Below are positions 5,130 through 9,960 of a stretch of 9,960 bases of DNA, in pieces. The notes below the pieces were generated by a model, which saw nothing but the letters and a program-made list of their open reading frames with translations, searched no databases and was not told where the DNA came from. Source of the DNA: RCIO01 sp964629765. GTDB lineage: Bacteria > Pseudomonadota > Alphaproteobacteria > Rhizobiales > Rhizobiaceae. The stretch lies in contig CAZVTK010000160.1 in assembly GCA_964629765.1 (NCBI GenBank), forward strand, positions 1 to 9,960, given 5' to 3'. The position numbers were made by a program, and so were the translations under genes. Each line of letters starts with the position of its first letter. Position 1 is the stretch's first letter.

Positions 5130-7775
5130 ATGGTTGTGGACAGCGGGCAGGTGTTTCGGCTCGAGGACTACCGGCCGAGCGACTACCTGATACCCGAGAC
5201 GCGGCTCGCCTTCCGCCTCGCGCCCGACCGCACGCGCATCGTCGCGGAGCTGACGGTGACCCGCCGCCCCGGCGCGCCCCTCGACGCGCCGCTGGCGCTG
5301 GACGGCGACGGGCTGGAGCTCGTCTCGCTGGAGATCGACGGCCGCCGCACCAATCTCGACGACGTGGACATCCGGCCCGACCGGCTGGTGCTGAAGACCC
5401 CGCCGGCGAAGGACAGCTTCACGCTGCGCATCGAGACGGCGGTGAACCCCGATCGCAACCTCGCCTTCAGCGGGCTCTACCGCTCCAGCGGCGTCTATTG
5501 CACGCAATGCGAGGCGGAGGGTTTTCGGCGCATCACCTATTTCCTCGACCGGCCGGACATCCTGTCCACCTATACGGTGCGCGTCGAGGGCGGCGCCGAC
5601 ACGCCGCTGCTGCTCTCCAACGGAAACCTGACGGAGCGCGGCGAGACGCCGGACGGCACGCCCTATGCCGTGTGGCATGACCCGCACCCGAAGCCGTCCT
5701 ATCTCTTCGCGCTGGTGGCCGGCGACCTCGGCGCGGTGAAGGACGAGTTCGTCACCCTGTCCGGCCGCAAGGTGGAGCTCGGCATCTTTGTCGAGAAGGG
5801 CAAGGAGCCCCGCGCCGCCTACGCCATGGACGCGCTGAAGCGTTCGATGAAGTGGGACGAGGAGGCGTTCGGGCGCGAATACGACCTCGACGTCTTCAAC
5901 ATCGTCGCCGTGTCCGATTTCAACATGGGCGCGATGGAGAACAAGGGCCTCAACATCTTCAACGACAAATACGTGCTGGCCGACGAGACCACGGCCACCG
6001 ACGCCGACTACGCCAATATCGAGGCGATCATCGCCCACGAATATTTCCACAACTGGACCGGCAACCGCATCACCTGCCGCGACTGGTTCCAGCTCTGCCT
6101 GAAGGAAGGGCTGACGGTCTTCCGCGACCACGAATTCTCGGCCGACATGCGCTCGCGCGCGGTCAAGCGCATCGCCGAGGTGCGCACGCTGCGCGCGCAG
6201 CAGTTCCCCGAGGACCAAGGGCCGCTGGCCCATCCGGTGCGGCCGCGCCGCTACCGCGAGATCAACAATTTCTACACGGCGACCGTCTACGAGAAGGGCT
6301 CCGAGGTGGTGCGCATGATCCGCACCATCATCGGCTCCGACGCGTTCCGGCGCGGCATGGACCTCTATTTCGACCGGCATGACGGTGAAGCCGTCACCAT
6401 CGAGGATTTCATCCGCTGCTTCGCCGAGGCGTCGGGCGAGGACCTGACGCAGTTCGCGCTCTGGTATCATCAGGCCGGCACGCCCAACGTGGCGGTGACG
6501 ACCGACTGGGACGCGGAAAGCGGCCGCTACACGGTCGAGCTCGAACAGTCGGTGCCGCCGACCCCGTCGGAAAGCCGCAAGCGGCTCATGCACATCCCCC
6601 TCGCCTTCGGCCTCATCGGCGCCGACGGGCGCGACATCGCGGCGACGCCAGATGGGACCGGGGGCGGCAGCAGCGAGGGCATCATCCACCTGCGCAAGCG
6701 CAAGCAGTCGGTCACCTTCCGCAACCTGCCGGCGCGGCCGGTGCTCTCGATCAATCGCGGCTTCTCCGCGCCGGTCACCCTGTCGGCCGAGCAGAGCGCG
6801 GCCGACCGCATGTTCCTCGCCCGTCACGACGGCGACGCCTTCGCGCGCTGGGAAGCGCTGAACGCCCTCTTCACCCGCGCGCTGATCGCCGCGGTCGGCG
6901 ACGTGCGCGGCGAGCGCACGCCTGCCTTCGATCCCGAGCTTGCGGCGCTGGCCGGCGAGATCGCGGCGGACGAGGCGCTGGAGCCGGCGTTCCGCGCGCT
7001 GATGCTGACTTTACCGGGCGAGGCCGACATCGCCCGCGAGATCGGCGCCAATATCGACCCGGACGCGATCCACGCGGCGCGCGAGATGCTGGTGCGCACG
7101 GTCGCGGCCGCCAACGCCAGACGCTTCACGCAAGTGCGCGACCGGCACGCGCCCGCCGGCGCGTTCAGCCCGGATGCGGCGAACGCCGGCAAGCGGGCGC
7201 TGCGCAACGTGCTGCTCGACTATCTGGCGGCCGCTTCCGGCGACGCGGGCCAGGTGCTGGCGAGCTTCACCCACGCCACCAACATGACCGACCGCGCGGC
7301 GGCGCTCACCGTCCTGGCGCACCGCTTCCCGGGGTCGCAGGAGGCCGGTACGGCGCTCTCGGCCTTCGAGGGCCTGTTCGGCGCGGACGCGCTGGTGATG
7401 GACAAGTGGTTCCAGATCCAGGCGACGGTGCCCGGCGCCGCCACGGTCGAGCGCGTCGAGGCGCTGATGAGCCATCCCGCCTTTTCCGTCGCCAACCCAA
7501 ACCGCGTGCGCTCGCTCGTCGGCACCTTCGCCAGCGCCAACCAGACCGGCTTCCACCGGCCGGACGGGCGCGGCTACCGGCTGCATGCCGGCGTCATCCT
7601 CGACGTGGAGAAGCGCAACCCGCAGGTCGCGGCGCGGCTCGCCACGGCGTTCCGCTCATGGCGGTCGCTGGAGCAGAAGCGGCGCGAGCTGGCGCGCGCC
7701 ACGCTCGCCGACATGGCCGGCCGTCCCGGCCTGTCGCGCGACCTCGCCGACATCGTGCAGCGCACGCTGGGGTGA
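5130..7775 (+). CDS. pepN: Aminopeptidase N (M1 family, alanyl aminopeptidase)
   Basis: This is a zinc-dependent aminopeptidase that removes N-terminal residues from peptides in the cytoplasm or periplasmic face; 881 aa, against about 870 for E. coli PepN. Seen: the GAMEN substrate-anchoring motif at 267-271; the zinc site HEYFH at 303-307 followed by NWTGNRITCRDWFQLCLKEG, giving ligands H303, H307 and E326 and catalytic E304; and the catalytic tyrosine in VYEKGSEVVRM (Y387). The sequence around the zinc site is almost that of E. coli PepN, and the C-terminal part (after about residue 450) has the Ig-like segment and the long helical domain of bacterial PepN. No signal peptide is visible. The start at 5130 has GAGG (5119-5122) 7 nt upstream and begins the conserved VFRLEDYRPSDYLIPET block; the frame is open upstream but that part is not conserved-looking. 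It is divergent from the molybdoenzyme gene. Confidence 0.96.
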   Translation: MVVDSGQVFRLEDYRPSDYLIPETRLAFRLAPDRTRIVAELTVTRRPGAPLDAPLALDGDGLELVSLEIDGRRTNLDDVDIRPDRLVLKTPPAKDSFTLRIETAVNPDRNLAFSGLYRSSGVYCTQCEAEGFRRITYFLDRPDILSTYTVRVEGGADTPLLLSNGNLTERGETPDGTPYAVWHDPHPKPSYLFALVAGDLGAVKDEFVTLSGRKVELGIFVEKGKEPRAAYAMDALKRSMKWDEEAFGREYDLDVFNIVAVSDFNMGAMENKGLNIFNDKYVLADETTATDADYANIEAIIAHEYFHNWTGNRITCRDWFQLCLKEGLTVFRDHEFSADMRSRAVKRIAEVRTLRAQQFPEDQGPLAHPVRPRRYREINNFYTATVYEKGSEVVRMIRTIIGSDAFRRGMDLYFDRHDGEAVTIEDFIRCFAEASGEDLTQFALWYHQAGTPNVAVTTDWDAESGRYTVELEQSVPPTPSESRKRLMHIPLAFGLIGADGRDIAATPDGTGGGSSEGIIHLRKRKQSVTFRNLPARPVLSINRGFSAPVTLSAEQSAADRMFLARHDGDAFARWEALNALFTRALIAAVGDVRGERTPAFDPELAALAGEIAADEALEPAFRALMLTLPGEADIAREIGANIDPDAIHAAREMLVRTVAAANARRFTQVRDRHAPAGAFSPDAANAGKRALRNVLLDYLAAASGDAGQVLASFTHATNMTDRAAALTVLAHRFPGSQEAGTALSAFEGLFGADALVMDKWFQIQATVPGAATVERVEALMSHPAFSVANPNRVRSLVGTFASANQTGFHRPDGRGYRLHAGVILDVEKRNPQVAARLATAFRSWRSLEQKRRELARATLADMAGRPGLSRDLADIVQRTLG

Positions 7776-7795
7776 GCCACAGTCCCCTCCGGAGT

Positions 7796-7879
7796 GAGTC
7801 CGAAATGCCACACCGCCGGCAAAAGCGCCCGCGGGCGGGTGGACAGCCGGAATCGTGTCTGATTCCTTAACTGCGATTC
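7796..7879 (+). promoter_or_regulatory. Cluster of four GANTC (CcrM-type) methylation sites upstream of the histidine kinase
   Basis: GAGTC at 7796-7800, GAATC at 7850-7854, GATTC at 7861-7865 and GATTC at 7875-7879 all fall in the 161-bp space between pepN and the kinase gene, three of them within 30 bp. In Alphaproteobacteria CcrM methylates GANTC, and GcrA activates sigma-70 promoters that carry such sites. That these sites regulate the kinase gene is inference; no clear -35/-10 pair could be assigned. Confidence 0.45.
7849..7866 (+). other. Short inverted repeat (6-bp stem, 6-nt loop) after pepN
   Basis: GGAATC (7849-7854) and GATTCC (7861-7866) pair across a 6-nt loop, followed by TTAA but no T tract. 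It is too weak to call a terminator. It contains two of the four GANTC sites, so it may be a symmetric binding site instead. Confidence 0.35.
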
Positions 7880-7936
7880 GGGCGTGCGGCGTTGCCGGAT
7901 CGGGCGGACGTACGGGGACATTTCGAGGAGCCTGCA

Positions 7937-9960
<2,024 letters not shown>

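Noticed and set aside
2297..5680. A 1127-codon plus-strand open frame opposite the transporter and molybdoenzyme genes
   Set aside because: It is antisense to two well-supported genes and has a compositionally biased translation with no recognisable motif.
2631..6827. A 1398-codon open frame on the minus strand spanning the molybdoenzyme gene and running antisense to pepN
   Set aside because: It lies out of frame with the molybdoenzyme gene and antisense to pepN. Its translation is Arg/Ala/His-rich low complexity with no domain, the usual stop-poor artefact of high GC DNA.
7825..7840. GC-rich palindrome after pepN as a terminator (GCGCCCGCGGGCG region)
   Set aside because: There is no following T tract, and such short GC palindromes are common by chance in this base composition.

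Overview
The window looks like ordinary chromosomal DNA from a GC-rich alphaproteobacterium, most likely of the order Hyphomicrobiales (Rhizobiales), Mesorhizobium/Phyllobacteriaceae-like. The reasons are the very high G+C content by eye, an ETF-ubiquinone oxidoreductase N-terminus next to an alphaproteobacterial-type uracil-DNA glycosylase, and an aminopeptidase N followed by a PleC-type cell-cycle histidine kinase. No phage, IS element, CRISPR array, tRNA or rRNA was seen. I did not find a new multi-gene system; the most interesting signals are in the spaces between genes.

Layout. (1) Positions 1-409, minus strand: the N-terminal part of electron transfer flavoprotein-ubiquinone oxidoreductase, running off the left edge. 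(2) Positions 410-708: a divergent regulatory region. It has a near-consensus minus-strand promoter with a palindrome (core TTACGTAA) in its spacer, a weaker overlapping plus-strand promoter, and a short 22-23 bp tandem repeat. (3) Positions 709-1611, plus strand: a family-4-like uracil-DNA glycosylase that has lost two of the four usual Fe-S cysteines. (4) Positions 1612-1671: a G-run tandem repeat between convergent genes. (5) Positions 4966 to 1672, minus strand: a probable two-gene operon. It consists of a form II CoxL/xanthine-dehydrogenase-type molybdopterin large subunit and an EamA/DMT transporter, joined by a 10-codon mini-ORF that overlaps both genes. (6) Positions 4967-5129: a divergent spacer with three 14-bp tandem repeats. 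(7) Positions 5130-7775, plus strand: M1 aminopeptidase N. (8) Positions 7776-7936: a spacer with four GANTC (CcrM-type) sites. (9) From 7937 to the right edge, plus strand: a two-TM, double-PAS sensor histidine kinase, probably PleC, cut off at the N box of its ATPase domain.

The genes do not form one pathway. ETF-QO feeds electrons from acyl-CoA and amino-acid dehydrogenases into the quinone pool. The glycosylase is a base-excision repair enzyme. The molybdenum hydroxylase subunit and the transporter may serve uptake or export and oxidation of an unknown, probably heterocyclic or aldehyde, substrate. PepN is a housekeeping peptidase, and the kinase probably acts in the DivK-CtrA cell-cycle circuit. 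Long ORFs antisense to these genes are by-products of high GC content.
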